A stretch of DNA of 64,000 nt, from contig JACRTJ010000001.1 in assembly GCA_014385265.1 (NCBI GenBank), positions 1 through 64,000 of the forward strand, written 5' to 3'. Shown in pieces: positions 17,174 to 26,286 of this stretch; position 1 is the first letter of the stretch, and every line of letters starts with the position of its first letter. The notes below the pieces were generated by a model. It did no database searches. It had not been told where the DNA came from and worked only from the letters and a program-made list of their open reading frames with translations. Both the position numbers and the translations under genes were made by a program. The DNA comes from Enterocloster hominis (ex Liu et al. 2021). GTDB lineage: Bacteria > Bacillota > Clostridia > Lachnospirales > Lachnospiraceae.

Positions 17174-17220
17174 AGGGGCTGTTGTAAAAGCGCGGATTCG
17201 GCTTTACAACAGCCCCTTTT
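17174..17220. terminator. Bidirectional terminator
   Basis: The long stem AGGGGCTGTTGTAAAG / CTTTACAACAGCCCCT ends in TTTT. It separates the plus-strand DUF951 gene from the minus-strand transporter operon. Confidence 0.85.
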
Positions 17221-17223
17221 GCA

Positions 17224-17937
17224 TTAGGCTTTTTTCTTCTTTTCCTTTGGAGTCATCTTAATGATCCCGGCCTTATAGAGCACAACGGCGCAGAGTACCG
17301 TGAGGACCATACAGATCAGCACCACAAAGCCCTCCATTCCTGCCAGAGGGAACACGGCGTTGACGCCGAACACCACTAAGAGCGGGAGGATCATGGTCAG
17401 CGGCTTTCCTTTGGCAACATAGTCGCCGCAGTCGTTGTTCACGAAGCTTAAAAAGATGCCGCCGAACAGAGCCGGGAGCAGATAGGTGGTGGCCGTCTGC
17501 ACCGTGGGGCTGGTGAGGATGGGACGTAAGGGCACCAGGAGCAGCACGCCGCCGGCGATGATCAGGGTGGTGACGATGGAGGACACGGCTACGCCGATGG
17601 TGGCCACTGCGTCTCCTTCTTCTGTACCGGAGGCTGTGTCGGACATGATCTGGGCATTTACCACAACGGGGACCTTCAGGTTCATGACATTGCCTGTCAG
17701 AAAGGTGATATACGCGGAGGAGCCCAGGATCGGGGTATAGCTGAATACCTCGGCGATACAGGTGGGAATGAACACGGCCAGCAGGCCGCTGCCTGCGGTG
17801 ATGACCTGGGCCGCGCTTTCCGGCCATACGTCGTATACGCTGGAAATGACCGCCGGGATCCCCAGCATGAGTATGATCCCGATGATGATGCCGATCCGTC
17901 CGGTCCGGTGAATACTGTCTTCGTATTTTTTATCCAT
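17224..17937 (-). CDS. Membrane protein of a putative two-subunit transporter
   Basis: This 237-residue protein has about six predicted membrane helices (roughly 15-35, 43-62, 68-85, 112-132, 147-165, 178-218) and a basic Lys-rich C-terminus. It is not recognised by name. It is the last gene of an operon with a DUF5058 membrane protein (17-base gap) and an AbgB-type amidohydrolase. This order suggests the two membrane proteins make one carrier for the amidohydrolase's substrate. GGAGG precedes the start. The function is inferred from context only. Confidence 0.75.
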   Translation of the reverse strand: MDKKYEDSIHRTGRIGIIIGIILMLGIPAVISSVYDVWPESAAQVITAGSGLLAVFIPTCIAEVFSYTPILGSSAYITFLTGNVMNLKVPVVVNAQIMSDTASGTEEGDAVATIGVAVSSIVTTLIIAGGVLLLVPLRPILTSPTVQTATTYLLPALFGGIFLSFVNNDCGDYVAKGKPLTMILPLLVVFGVNAVFPLAGMEGFVVLICMVLTVLCAVVLYKAGIIKMTPKEKKKKA

Positions 17938-17954
17938 ATTGTGTTCCTCCTAAA

Positions 17955-18674
17955 TTAACCAAGTATCCTGATCCAGACCAGCGAGGACGCCATGCCCAGG
18001 AGCAGGGTATTTGCCATGACAAAGTTCCTGAGCCACAGGCATTTGAACCGCTTGATGATCTGTAAATGGATCAGAACGATGATGCAGGACGTAAATACAA
18101 CGGCCAGGTGTACCTTGCCCTTCATTAACTGCATGGGAAGGAAGGCCTCGATGATGGCCAGGGAAAGAACGCCGGTGATCAGGGCCCCCAGTTCTCCGTG
18201 CTTGCTTCTGGCCTTGGTCAGCCCCATCTGGATCCGCTTGCCGAATAAAAGGATGGCAATGAGGCCGCCCATGATGCAGATGCTCATAACGAACATAACG
18301 GTGCCGACCACAGAGGCGTCTCCGGCGGCGTTTAAGGCTGCCACGGACTCATAGCCGGTTCCGGTGGCCACCATGTCGGCTGCCATCAGCTCGTATGTGA
18401 CAGAGCCCACCACGGAAAGGCGGAACCAGGACCAGGGCACGCCCAGGACCGACGCCAGGCTGAAAAGGCCGATGACGATGGAAATGGACGGAACGACAGA
18501 ATAAATGGCGGAGGAGGTGATCACCAGTTTGAGCTTTTCTCTGGTGATCCCCAGCTCCAGGGCGTGTTTGTAGGCTTTTTTCAGCGTGATCAGACAAAAC
18601 AGGATAATATAGGCGATTCCCAGCCCCACTAGTCCGTAGAGCAGGGGACTGTTCATGATTTCATTAAAGGTCAT
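17955..18674 (-). CDS. DUF5058 family membrane protein
   Basis: This 239-residue protein has six or so helices and begins MTFNEIMNSPLLYGLVGLG, the DUF5058 opening as I recall it. A cytoplasmic KKAYKHALELGITREKLK loop follows helix 1. The frame stays open 56 codons further upstream, but that part lies in the amidohydrolase gene; GGAGGAA before 18674 decides the start. DUF5058 genes typically sit beside M20 amidohydrolases and a second small membrane protein, as here. Transport of an acylated amino acid or dipeptide is plausible but not shown. Confidence 0.78.
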   Translation of the reverse strand: MTFNEIMNSPLLYGLVGLGIAYIILFCLITLKKAYKHALELGITREKLKLVITSSAIYSVVPSISIVIGLFSLASVLGVPWSWFRLSVVGSVTYELMAADMVATGTGYESVAALNAAGDASVVGTVMFVMSICIMGGLIAILLFGKRIQMGLTKARSKHGELGALITGVLSLAIIEAFLPMQLMKGKVHLAVVFTSCIIVLIHLQIIKRFKCLWLRNFVMANTLLLGMASSLVWIRILG

Positions 18675-18690
18675 CTGTGTTCCTCCTTCA

Positions 18691-20124
18691 TTACATGGCG
18701 TCCACATAGGTAAGGTCGTCGGGGATCGGGGATACGTAAACGCCGCCGGTCTCCTCCAGCAGCTCCTTTTTGGCCTGGTCAGCCAGGGCCGGGTCGTCAA
18801 AGATCCTGGTGCAGGCCAGTCCAATGGCCTTTGCGGCTGCAAGACAGGCTTTTCCGCCGATGGAGGTGCCCACCTGAGCGGTGTACTGCCAGGTGTGGTG
18901 GCCGGTGCCGGGGATGGCTGCGGAGGCGGTAAGCTGGGCGGTGGGAACCAGGTAGCTTACATCGCCCACGTCGCTGGAGGCGGTCAGCACCTTCTGGCGC
19001 ATCAGGGGGCTGTAAGGGATCACAACGGAATTTAAGGGCCGCTTTTCAAACTCCTCTGGCGTCATTTTGTGGAGGACAGCCATCTTCTGTACCATAGCCT
19101 TTTTGGCGTCCTCCGGCAGGATGGCCAGGAATTTTCTGGCAATGGCGTAATCCTCCTCGTCAAATTCGGGGCCTCCCATTTCCACATAGGCATTGGAAAG
19201 CACCTGGAAGGCGGTGGGGTTGGGGATCACGTCGCTTAAGCCGTCCAGGACTCTGACCTTGACCTCGGTCTCAGTCATAAGAGCCGCTCCCTGGGCGATC
19301 TTTTTGATCCGGGCCAGGATCTCGCTGCTCTGGGCCAGCTTAGGAGCTCGCATAAAATACAGCAGGGAGGCATGGTCCTGGACCACATTGGGAGCTTCGC
19401 CGCCGTTGTCCAGATAGGCGTAATGGATCCTGGCATCGCTGATCACATGCTCTCTCATGTAATTGACGCCCACATTCATCAGCTCGCAGGCATCCAGAGC
19501 GCTCCGGCCTTTTTCCGGGGCTGCGCCCGCATGGGCGGAAATGCCGGTGAAGTCAAAGCGGACCTTATAGTTGGCTACCATGCGGGTCCCCATGGGAACG
19601 TTCTGGTCTGCCGGATGCCAGGTGAACATCATGTCCACTCCGTCAAAGCAGCGGGCCTTGGCCATAAAGCCCTTTCCGAAGCCCTGCTCCTCCGCCGGAC
19701 AGCCGAAAAATACCAGAGTGCCGGTTTTTCCGCTCTGCTCCAGGTACGCCTTTGCAGCCATGGCGGCTCCTGCGGCTCCGGCTCCCAGGGCGCAGTGGCC
19801 GCAGCCGTGTCCGGTGGTATGCCCCTCATCCGGCTCCGGCGCGGCAACGCCGGCCTTCTGGCTCAGGCCAGGAAGGGCGTCATATTCGCCCAGGATGCCG
19901 ACCACAGGAGAACCGCTTCCCCAGACAGCCTTAAATGCCGTAGGGATCCCGGCCAGCTCCTTAGTTACTGTAAAGCCGTCGTCCTCCAGGGCTTTTATGA
20001 TGGCCGCCGCGCTTTTCGTTTCCTGGTAGCCCAGCTCGGCGTATTCCCATACGGCCCGGTTGAGCCCGGTGATAATCTGTGCTTTTTCACGGACGGAATC
20101 GCGTATGATTTGTGCATTATCCAT
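18691..20124 (-). CDS. M20-family amidohydrolase, AbgB-like (p-aminobenzoyl-glutamate hydrolase type)
   Basis: This 477-residue enzyme hydrolyses an N-acyl or peptide-like amide bond with two metal ions. It has the M20D pattern: GEYDALPGLSQ (about 79-89), GHGCGH (metal ligands, about 106-111), PAEEQGFGKG (about 144-153, catalytic and metal Glu), a dimerisation domain with TGISAHAGAAPEKGRSALDA (about 193-212), and a late GTGHHTWQ. AbgB acts with AbgA on p-aminobenzoyl-glutamate; no separate abgA is present, so the substrate may differ. It is the first gene of the operon with the two membrane proteins, and is divergent from a LysR gene. Confidence 0.88.
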   Translation of the reverse strand: MDNAQIIRDSVREKAQIITGLNRAVWEYAELGYQETKSAAAIIKALEDDGFTVTKELAGIPTAFKAVWGSGSPVVGILGEYDALPGLSQKAGVAAPEPDEGHTTGHGCGHCALGAGAAGAAMAAKAYLEQSGKTGTLVFFGCPAEEQGFGKGFMAKARCFDGVDMMFTWHPADQNVPMGTRMVANYKVRFDFTGISAHAGAAPEKGRSALDACELMNVGVNYMREHVISDARIHYAYLDNGGEAPNVVQDHASLLYFMRAPKLAQSSEILARIKKIAQGAALMTETEVKVRVLDGLSDVIPNPTAFQVLSNAYVEMGGPEFDEEDYAIARKFLAILPEDAKKAMVQKMAVLHKMTPEEFEKRPLNSVVIPYSPLMRQKVLTASSDVGDVSYLVPTAQLTASAAIPGTGHHTWQYTAQVGTSIGGKACLAAAKAIGLACTRIFDDPALADQAKKELLEETGGVYVSPIPDDLTYVDAM

Positions 20125-20171
20125 AAGAATAACCTCCTATTCCTGTAAAACATTGTATCATTTTGAAAATA

Positions 20172-20228
20172 AGTATACTGTCTGGATGGATAGATCACAA
20201 ATATGTTTTATTTATAGGCGGCTATAAA
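20172..20228 (-). promoter_or_regulatory. Amidohydrolase operon promoter with LysR-type palindrome
   Basis: On the minus strand TTGTGA (20200-20195) and TATACT (20177-20172) are 17 bases apart. A perfect 18-bp palindrome, TTTATAG-GCGG-CTATAAA (20211-20228), lies about 50 bases upstream of the predicted start. That is where LysR regulators bind their recognition site. On the plus strand TATAAT at 20261-20266 probably serves the lysR gene. Confidence 0.6.
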
Positions 20229-20297
20229 TTCCAGCGATGGACTTTAAAGTGAAGAAGAGATATAATAGAGAACAGCAAAAAGGAGGGGGAATGCATC

Positions 20298-21212
20298 ATG
20301 ACCATACAGCAGCTTCAATACGTTCTGGAGATCGCCCGGTGCGGCTCGGCGTCCAGGGCAGCAAAAAATCTGTTCCTGTCCCAGCCAAACCTGAGCAGCG
20401 CCATAAAAAACCTGGAACAGGAGCTGGGCTTCCCGATCTTTGAGCGGACTTCTGCCGGAATGAAGCTGACGCCTGCCGGAGCCAGGCTGGAGAAGGAAGC
20501 GTCGGTGATCATGGGACACTTAAAGGGGATCGCTGACGCGGGAAAAGAGGAAGGGACCTCCTGCCGGTTCCGGCTGGTCTATCCCATGTACCATCCGGCC
20601 TTTGAAGCCTTCCAGGATCTATGCCGGGATTACCAGGGGTATGATAAGATCGATCTGTCCTGTGCGGCAGGCACCGGGAGAAAGATGCTGGAGCTTTTGC
20701 ACCAGGATCTCTGCGATCTGGTGGTCACCATCGATACCAGGGGCCATTACGCGGATTTCAACCGGTACTGCAGTCTGTTCCACCTGGAGTATCGGGATGT
20801 GGCAAAGGCGGTCTTTGCCGTACAGCTGTCCAAGGACCATCCCCTTTTAAAGGAAACTCCCTTTGACTTTTCAAAATTGAAAAACTATCCCTATGCAGCC
20901 TATATAGATGGAAACGGGGGAAACCTGAACTGGACGCCCTGGTCCAGTGTGGTGAATCCGGATAAGCTGATCCTGGTGGAATCCAGCGTTTCCAGGCTTT
21001 CTCTTGTGGCCAGTACCAATGCCTTCAGCCTGGTGTTCCCCCATTCCAGGGAGTACAATGAGGCCAACGGCGTGGTAACGGTGCCTCTGCCTTTTGATCC
21101 GCTGGTCTTAAGCTATATATACTCCCGGGACCGGGGATTAGGAGAAACAGGCGAGGCGTATGTGCGGCATCTGAAGGAGCGGATACGGGAGCATTTTGGG
21201 GAGGATGGCTGA
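20298..21212 (+). CDS. LysR-family transcriptional regulator
   Basis: This 304-residue protein has the N-terminal winged HTH typical of LysR ([29 protein letters not shown], about 1-29, shown in parts) and a periplasmic-binding-like effector domain from about 90. It is divergent from the amidohydrolase/DUF5058 operon, whose promoter has a matching palindrome, so it is the likely activator. Its effector is probably the substrate or product of that pathway. AGGAGGGGG precedes the ATG. Confidence 0.9.
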   Translation: MTIQQLQYVLEIARCGSASRAAKNLFLSQPNLSSAIKNLEQELGFPIFERTSAGMKLTPAGARLEKEASVIMGHLKGIADAGKEEGTSCRFRLVYPMYHPAFEAFQDLCRDYQGYDKIDLSCAAGTGRKMLELLHQDLCDLVVTIDTRGHYADFNRYCSLFHLEYRDVAKAVFAVQLSKDHPLLKETPFDFSKLKNYPYAAYIDGNGGNLNWTPWSSVVNPDKLILVESSVSRLSLVASTNAFSLVFPHSREYNEANGVVTVPLPFDPLVLSYIYSRDRGLGETGEAYVRHLKERIREHFGEDG

Positions 21213-21214
21213 AG

Positions 21215-23224
21215 TTGACGAGAAAAAAGGTAATAATTGCATGTACCCGCAGGCGGGTATCGGAAACCATAAGGATTCAATTGACCGAATTGATTGGGGA
21301 ATATGCGGACGTAAGCCTGCTGGTAGTCAGTGAGAATTCCATTAGTGGAATCAACTGTGATTTGGTGGTTGCGATCAGCGATGAGGTTGCCAAGTGGATT
21401 GCCCCATTCCTTATGGAGGGGACGGAGATCATCGTTTTAAATCTGACAATCCCGAGGGATACTTATGACCGTTTAAAGGGAACAGAAGGGGAGTCAAGGG
21501 CGATTGTTGTAAATCACACACGCGAATTTGCAATGGAGACGGTGGCCCTTTTGTATGCCCTGGATGTGAAGAATATTGAACTGATTCCGTATTATCCAGG
21601 CTGTGCAGAGGACTATTCGGATATTACTCTGGCAATTACCCCCAACGAATTAGCCATTGTACCGCCGTATATAAAAAGAATCATTGATATAGGAGAACGT
21701 CGCCCGGATCCTTTGACACTTATTGAGATTTTTAGCCGTCTGGACTGTCTTCAGAGTGAGACGATTGAAAGGATTTTTGCATATGGAAAAAATGTGATCT
21801 CTGTAAACCGGGGAATCGCGGAACTCACAAGGAATGGACACGGATCAGGATTAAATCTCAGGCAGTTTCTTGAGGGAATACCAGAAGCGGCTTTTTTTCT
21901 GGATGAGAAAAAGGAAATTGTCCTGCTGAATTCGATGGCCCAGGAGTTTTCGGGGAGGTCATATACATACACACTTCAGAGAAATATTTATAACCTGATC
22001 CCGGAACTGGAGATGGTGTCCAGAACTAAACAGGATATAGAAGATGTGCTTCTGCTGAGAGGTGGGAAAAAATATCTGGTTACATGGAGATATTTTTCTA
22101 AAGGAGCCTTGGAAAGCAGCCTTCTGACTATTAAAAATTTTGAAAGAATCCGGGTTCTTTATGCAAAATATGGGGGAGAGAAAAGTGGCAGAAGTGAATT
22201 AAAATACAGCTTCAGCGATATAATAGGTTCCAGCAAGGCGATGGAGGCTTTGAAAAACAAGGCAGCAAGGTTTGCCAATACAGACTTCCCAGTACTGATC
22301 CAGGGAGAAAGTGGAACGGGAAAGGAGTTGCTGGCCCAGGCGGTCCATCAAGCATCCCAAAGAAAAAATGGCCCCTTTATTGCGTTTAATTGTGCTGCTC
22401 TGGCAGATTCACTTCTGGAAAGCGAGTTATTTGGATACCAGGAGGGAGCTTTCACAGGAGCCAGTAAAAAAGGCCGGGCTGGGATTTTTGAGATGGCAAG
22501 TGGAGGAACTTTATTCATGGATGAGATCGGAGATATTTCGCTGAATCTCCAGGCTAAAATTCTTAGGGTACTTTAGGAACAGGAGGTGGTACGGGTTGGA
22601 GGAAGTCAGGTGATTCCTATTGATGTACGGATCATATCCGCAACCAACTGTAATCTTCAAAAGCTGGTAGAGGAGAAAAAATTCCGATTAGATCTTTATT
22701 ACCGTTTGAATACCCTGATTCTCCAGACAGTTCCGCTGCGGGAAAGACCTGGGGATATATCGGACATGCTTCTTCACTTTTTTAAAAAGAACAGGATTAA
22801 AAAAAATATTCACCAGGACGCAATGCGGTTTATGGAACAATATGACTGGCCTGGAAATGTTCGGGAACTCCAGAACGTGGTTTCTTATCTTTCTATCCTG
22901 GAAGGGGAGAATATTCATGCTTCTGATTTTCCAGAATATATGATGAGAAATGGAAAGAAGAGTGGAGATGATCCGGTTGCCGGAGTGGAAACAGAAACAG
23001 TGATCCTTGAATGTCTGGACTGGTATAGAAAAGAGGGGAAAAAGATTGGAAGGAAAGGGCTGGCAGAGAAAATAAAGGAGTATGGGGTTTTTCTGACAGA
23101 AGCAGAGCTTCGCCAGTGTCTGGAACAAATGAAATCAGCAGGGCTTGTTGAGATATATAAAGGTCGTGGAGGCACACAGATTTCAGAAGGTGGAAGAGAG
23201 AAACTGGGAAGGAAAAAGATATAA
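21215..23224 (+). pseudogene. PrpR-type sigma-54-dependent activator interrupted by an in-frame TAG
   Basis: The frame runs from a TTG at 21215 (GGGGAGG upstream) to 23224, broken once by TAG at 22574-22576 (codon 454). Before the stop are a PrpR-N sensor domain (about 15-180), a PAS-like region (about 215-320) and an AAA+ domain with Walker A GESGTGKE and the GAFTGA sigma-54 contact motif. The same frame resumes with EQEVVRVGG, sensor and arginine-finger segments, and a C-terminal winged-helix region (about 610-669). Homologues usually have Gln or Glu here, so one base change (C or G to T) would explain it. The product is probably truncated and inactive unless the stop is suppressed. GTG at 22586 might restart but would make only the AAA+ tail. 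Confidence 0.8.
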
Positions 23225-23245
23225 ATAGACATAAATGGATTAATA

Positions 23246-23287
23246 AAATGGTTTAATTGGTTTTTGCAATCAATTAAACCATTTTTT
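23246..23287 (+). terminator. Inverted repeat: terminator or activator-binding site
   Basis: The perfect 14-bp arms AAATGGTTTAATTG (23246-23259) and CAATTAAACCATTT (23271-23284) are followed by TTTT. This can end the regulator transcript. It also lies 70-110 bases upstream of a sigma-54 promoter, where enhancer sites for such activators are expected. Confidence 0.7.
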
Positions 23288-23355
23288 GCGCGTAAAAATA
23301 TCTGAAAATGTCGAAAATAAAGATAGAGGCAGGAAACAGATATAATGAAAATGGC

Positions 23356-23372
23356 TTGGCATGGGAATTGCT
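23356..23372 (+). promoter_or_regulatory. Sigma-54 (-24/-12) promoter
   Basis: TTGGCATGGGAATTGCT matches the consensus YTGGCACGRNNNTTGCW at all but one defined position and keeps the strict GG-N10-GC spacing (GG at 23358-23359, GC at 23370-23371). Transcription would start near 23384, about 90 bases before nhaC. The regulator gene just upstream is of the sigma-54 activator class. Confidence 0.8.
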
Positions 23373-23472
23373 GTATTTTAGATTAGCAGCAGGCACTATA
23401 AAGCAGGTGGAAAAAGGAGGACATCTGTATTGTCTGACAATGGGAAGGATTCAAAAGAAAGGATGGGTTACT

Positions 23473-24897
23473 ATGCAGGAAGCAAAAGAGAAGGTAAGTG
23501 TACAAAAGGCGCTGCTTATGGTAGGAGTGGCCTTACTAGTGATCATTATAGGAAAGCTGTTTTTGAAGCTGGATACGACGCTGGTTTTATTTATTTCATC
23601 AACAGCAGTCAGCATAATTGCGGTTCTTTTCTGCGGAACCAGCTGGAACAAAATTGAAGAGCAGATCTCCATAGGAATTAGACAGATGGGAGTTCCTGTA
23701 ATCATTCTGATGGAGATTGGAATGCTGGTGGGGGCCTGGATGATCTCAGGAACGATACCAACGATCATGTACTATGGTATGAAGATCATGAACCCCAGAT
23801 TTTTTCTGGTGCTCACATGTATCACCTGTTCTGTTATGTCTGTGGCTTCTGGAACATCGTGGGGAACATTGTCTACTCTTGGAGTAGCGCTTATGGGCGT
23901 AGCCCTCGGTCTTGGTATTCCCCTTCCTTATGTGGCAGGGGCGATTGTAGTGGGATCCTTTTTTGGAGATAAGATGTCCCCGTTATCAGATTCTACAATC
24001 GTGGCAGCAGCCTCCTGCAACGTAGAATTAACAGAACATATCCGCCACATGCTATATACAACAGTTCCAGGTTATATCGTATCCCTGGTTCTTTATCTGA
24101 TTTTAGGAATGCAGTTTGGCGGCGGTACGATCCAGAACGAAGAATATACAGTTATTTTAGATACTCTTCAGGCAAACTTTGTAATAAACCCGATCATGGT
24201 TATTCCTCCGATCATTGTTCTAATTTTAATATTAATGAAAAAACCATGTTTGCCTACATTTGCAGCTGGAATTGCATCTGCAATTGTCCTGGCAATCGTA
24301 TGTCAGGGGACAGATCTTTCTTCGGCTATGGCAGCAGTTGTTTCTGGTTATAAACAGGAAACAGGAACAGCACTGGTAGATGGACTTTTAAACCGCGGAG
24401 GAATCAGCAGTATGCTTTCTACCGTGGGCCTGGTTCTGGCAGCAGGCGTATTTGGCGCTCCCATTAAGGCCACAGGGGCAGTAGAGGTGATTTTTTCAAA
24501 GGTAAAAAGCTTTGCAAAGACACCCAGACAACTGATGATCCTTTGCACGATCATGCATCCTGTATTTATTCTGATCGCGGTAACTTATTATGTAACGTAC
24601 CCCGTTATGGGAGAAATGGTAGGTCCGATCTACGAAGAATATGGCCTGCATAAAAAGAATCTTACCAGGACCTTTGAGGATACAGGAACGATCAGTGCTC
24701 CGCTGATCCCATGGGGAATGGCGGGAGCGTTTATTACAACTACTCTGGGTATAACGCCAGGAGAATACTGGATGTACATGCCTCTGACGTGGATGTGCGC
24801 CCTGACAGGAATTGTACTGGCAATTACCGGAATTGGTGTTGCGCGTACAGACGGAACCATGATAACGCCACTCTTTAGGAAAAAAGCGAAAAAATAG
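23473..24897 (+). CDS. nhaC: NhaC-family Na+/H+ antiporter-like transporter
   Basis: This 474-residue protein has about 11-12 membrane helices. Family features are ASGTSWGT (about 123-130), GSFFGDKMSPLSDST (about 156-170) and a final FEDTGTISAPLIPW (about 402-415). Relatives exchange Na+ for H+, or malate/lactate in MleN. Beside an amidohydrolase it may carry the substrate or an amino-acid product. The ATG at 23473 fits the usual length; the frame runs upstream to 23308, but this would span the sigma-54 promoter. It is the first gene of a six-gene operon. Confidence 0.88.
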   Translation: MQEAKEKVSVQKALLMVGVALLVIIIGKLFLKLDTTLVLFISSTAVSIIAVLFCGTSWNKIEEQISIGIRQMGVPVIILMEIGMLVGAWMISGTIPTIMYYGMKIMNPRFFLVLTCITCSVMSVASGTSWGTLSTLGVALMGVALGLGIPLPYVAGAIVVGSFFGDKMSPLSDSTIVAAASCNVELTEHIRHMLYTTVPGYIVSLVLYLILGMQFGGGTIQNEEYTVILDTLQANFVINPIMVIPPIIVLILILMKKPCLPTFAAGIASAIVLAIVCQGTDLSSAMAAVVSGYKQETGTALVDGLLNRGGISSMLSTVGLVLAAGVFGAPIKATGAVEVIFSKVKSFAKTPRQLMILCTIMHPVFILIAVTYYVTYPVMGEMVGPIYEEYGLHKKNLTRTFEDTGTISAPLIPWGMAGAFITTTLGITPGEYWMYMPLTWMCALTGIVLAITGIGVARTDGTMITPLFRKKAKK

Positions 24898-24915
24898 AAG
24901 GGGGACAGATGGAAC

Positions 24916-26286
24916 ATGACCAGCGAGGGAATGACATGGATCAAAGCAAATGAGAAATTTCTTGGAGAAATCAGCGACACGATATGGGGATACGCGGAAA
25001 CTGGATTAAAAGAATACAGATCTTCGGCATACCTGGAGGACATATTTGAAAAAGCCGGTTTTACAGTCAGAAGAGGCGTGGCAGGGATGGAGACCGCTTT
25101 TGTGGCAGAATATGGATGCGGTCACCCTCATATCGGGCTGTTGGCAGAGTATGACGCCCTGCCTGGACTAAGCCAGGCAGTATCCCATGAGCAGAAGATC
25201 TATGAAAAAGTCCCCTGCGCTGGCCATGGATGCGGTCATAATGCCCTGGCTGCCGCTGTGACAGGAGGTGGCCTTGCGATTGCACAGGATATACAAAAGG
25301 GACAGGTTAAAGGAAAAGTCACTGTTTTTGGGTGTCCCGCAGAAGAGCTTCTGATCGGAAAGGGACGGATGGCGGAAGCCGGACTCTTTGATGAATGTGA
25401 TGTCCTTTTGTCCTGCCATCCGAATGACGTGAATTATGTATGGGCAAGAACCAGTAATGCGGTATGGTCGGGGAAGTTTTCGTTTACGGGAAGAACTGCC
25501 CACGCCGCTATTGATCCCTACAATGGCCGGAGCGCTCTGGATGCGGTAGAACTGATGAATGTTGGAGCCAATTATTTAAGAGAGCATGTTACTCCGGATG
25601 TGCGTATCCATTATGTTATTACCAACGGCGGTGAAGTGCCCAATGTGGTTCCAAAGAGCGCCCAGGTCTGGTATACCATACGTGCCCAAAACAGAGAAAG
25701 TGTTCAGACTTTAAAGGCGAGGATACAGAATCTGGCGTTGGGAGCGTCGATTATGACAGAAACCACTTTTGAAACAGAGACAGTTTCGGACTGCTCGGAT
25801 GTGCTTCGGAACAAGGTCCTGGAACAAGTCCTTCTGGAATCCATGAAAGAGACGGGAGCACCTGTCTGGACGGAAGAGGAGTATCGGTTTGCAGAAAGAA
25901 TTTCTGAAAATGTAGCAGAGGGATTAAAGAGAAAGGCGCATTCGGAGTATCATCTGGATGGACAGGTGTACCGGGGACTCCATACAGGAATTTACGATGG
26001 GTTCTACCGGGAAGGAGAGACAATGGCAGTTTCTACGGATGTGGGGGATGCTAGCTGGCGCGTGCCCACGGGCGTATTTTCATTTGCATCTACGGTGATA
26101 GGGTCACCGGGCCATTCATGGCTGTACACATCCTGCTGCGGTTCTTCTATCGCCCGGAAAGGTGTCAGCATGGCTGCACAGGTACTTTTGAGAACGGCAG
26201 AAAAACTGTATGAAGACCATAAACGGATCATCATGGCAGCAGAGGAGTTTAAGAAAGAACAGACGGTACGGGAGGAGATGTTCTAA
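24916..26286 (+). CDS. M20-family amidohydrolase, AbgB-like
   Basis: This 456-residue protein is a paralogue of the enzyme at 18691-20124. The same metal-site motifs appear: LAEYDALPGLSQ (about 76-87), GHGCGHN (about 102-108), CPAEELLIGKG (about 140-150), TGRTAHAAIDPYNGRSALDA (about 193-212) and GSPGHSW near residue 397. Several positions differ (for example EEL for EEQ), suggesting another substrate. It sits between nhaC and the flavoprotein gene; its TAA directly abuts the next ATG. In context it may release an amino acid from a carbamoyl- or acyl-derivative made by the downstream ATC-hydrolase-like proteins. Confidence 0.86.
   Translation: MTSEGMTWIKANEKFLGEISDTIWGYAETGLKEYRSSAYLEDIFEKAGFTVRRGVAGMETAFVAEYGCGHPHIGLLAEYDALPGLSQAVSHEQKIYEKVPCAGHGCGHNALAAAVTGGGLAIAQDIQKGQVKGKVTVFGCPAEELLIGKGRMAEAGLFDECDVLLSCHPNDVNYVWARTSNAVWSGKFSFTGRTAHAAIDPYNGRSALDAVELMNVGANYLREHVTPDVRIHYVITNGGEVPNVVPKSAQVWYTIRAQNRESVQTLKARIQNLALGASIMTETTFETETVSDCSDVLRNKVLEQVLLESMKETGAPVWTEEEYRFAERISENVAEGLKRKAHSEYHLDGQVYRGLHTGIYDGFYREGETMAVSTDVGDASWRVPTGVFSFASTVIGSPGHSWLYTSCCGSSIARKGVSMAAQVLLRTAEKLYEDHKRIIMAAEEFKKEQTVREEMF

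Noticed and set aside
18675..18842. 56-codon upstream extension of the DUF5058 protein
   Set aside because: It lies inside the amidohydrolase gene, and GGAGGAA fits the start at 18674.
22574..22576. TAG as pyrrolysine in the sigma-54 activator
   Set aside because: No pylTSBCD genes are seen, the site is normally Gln/Glu in a non-catalytic helix, and one base change explains it.
23430..23657. 75-residue frame with a fair ribosome binding site overlapping nhaC
   Set aside because: It is out of frame with the clearly coding nhaC gene and ends inside it.
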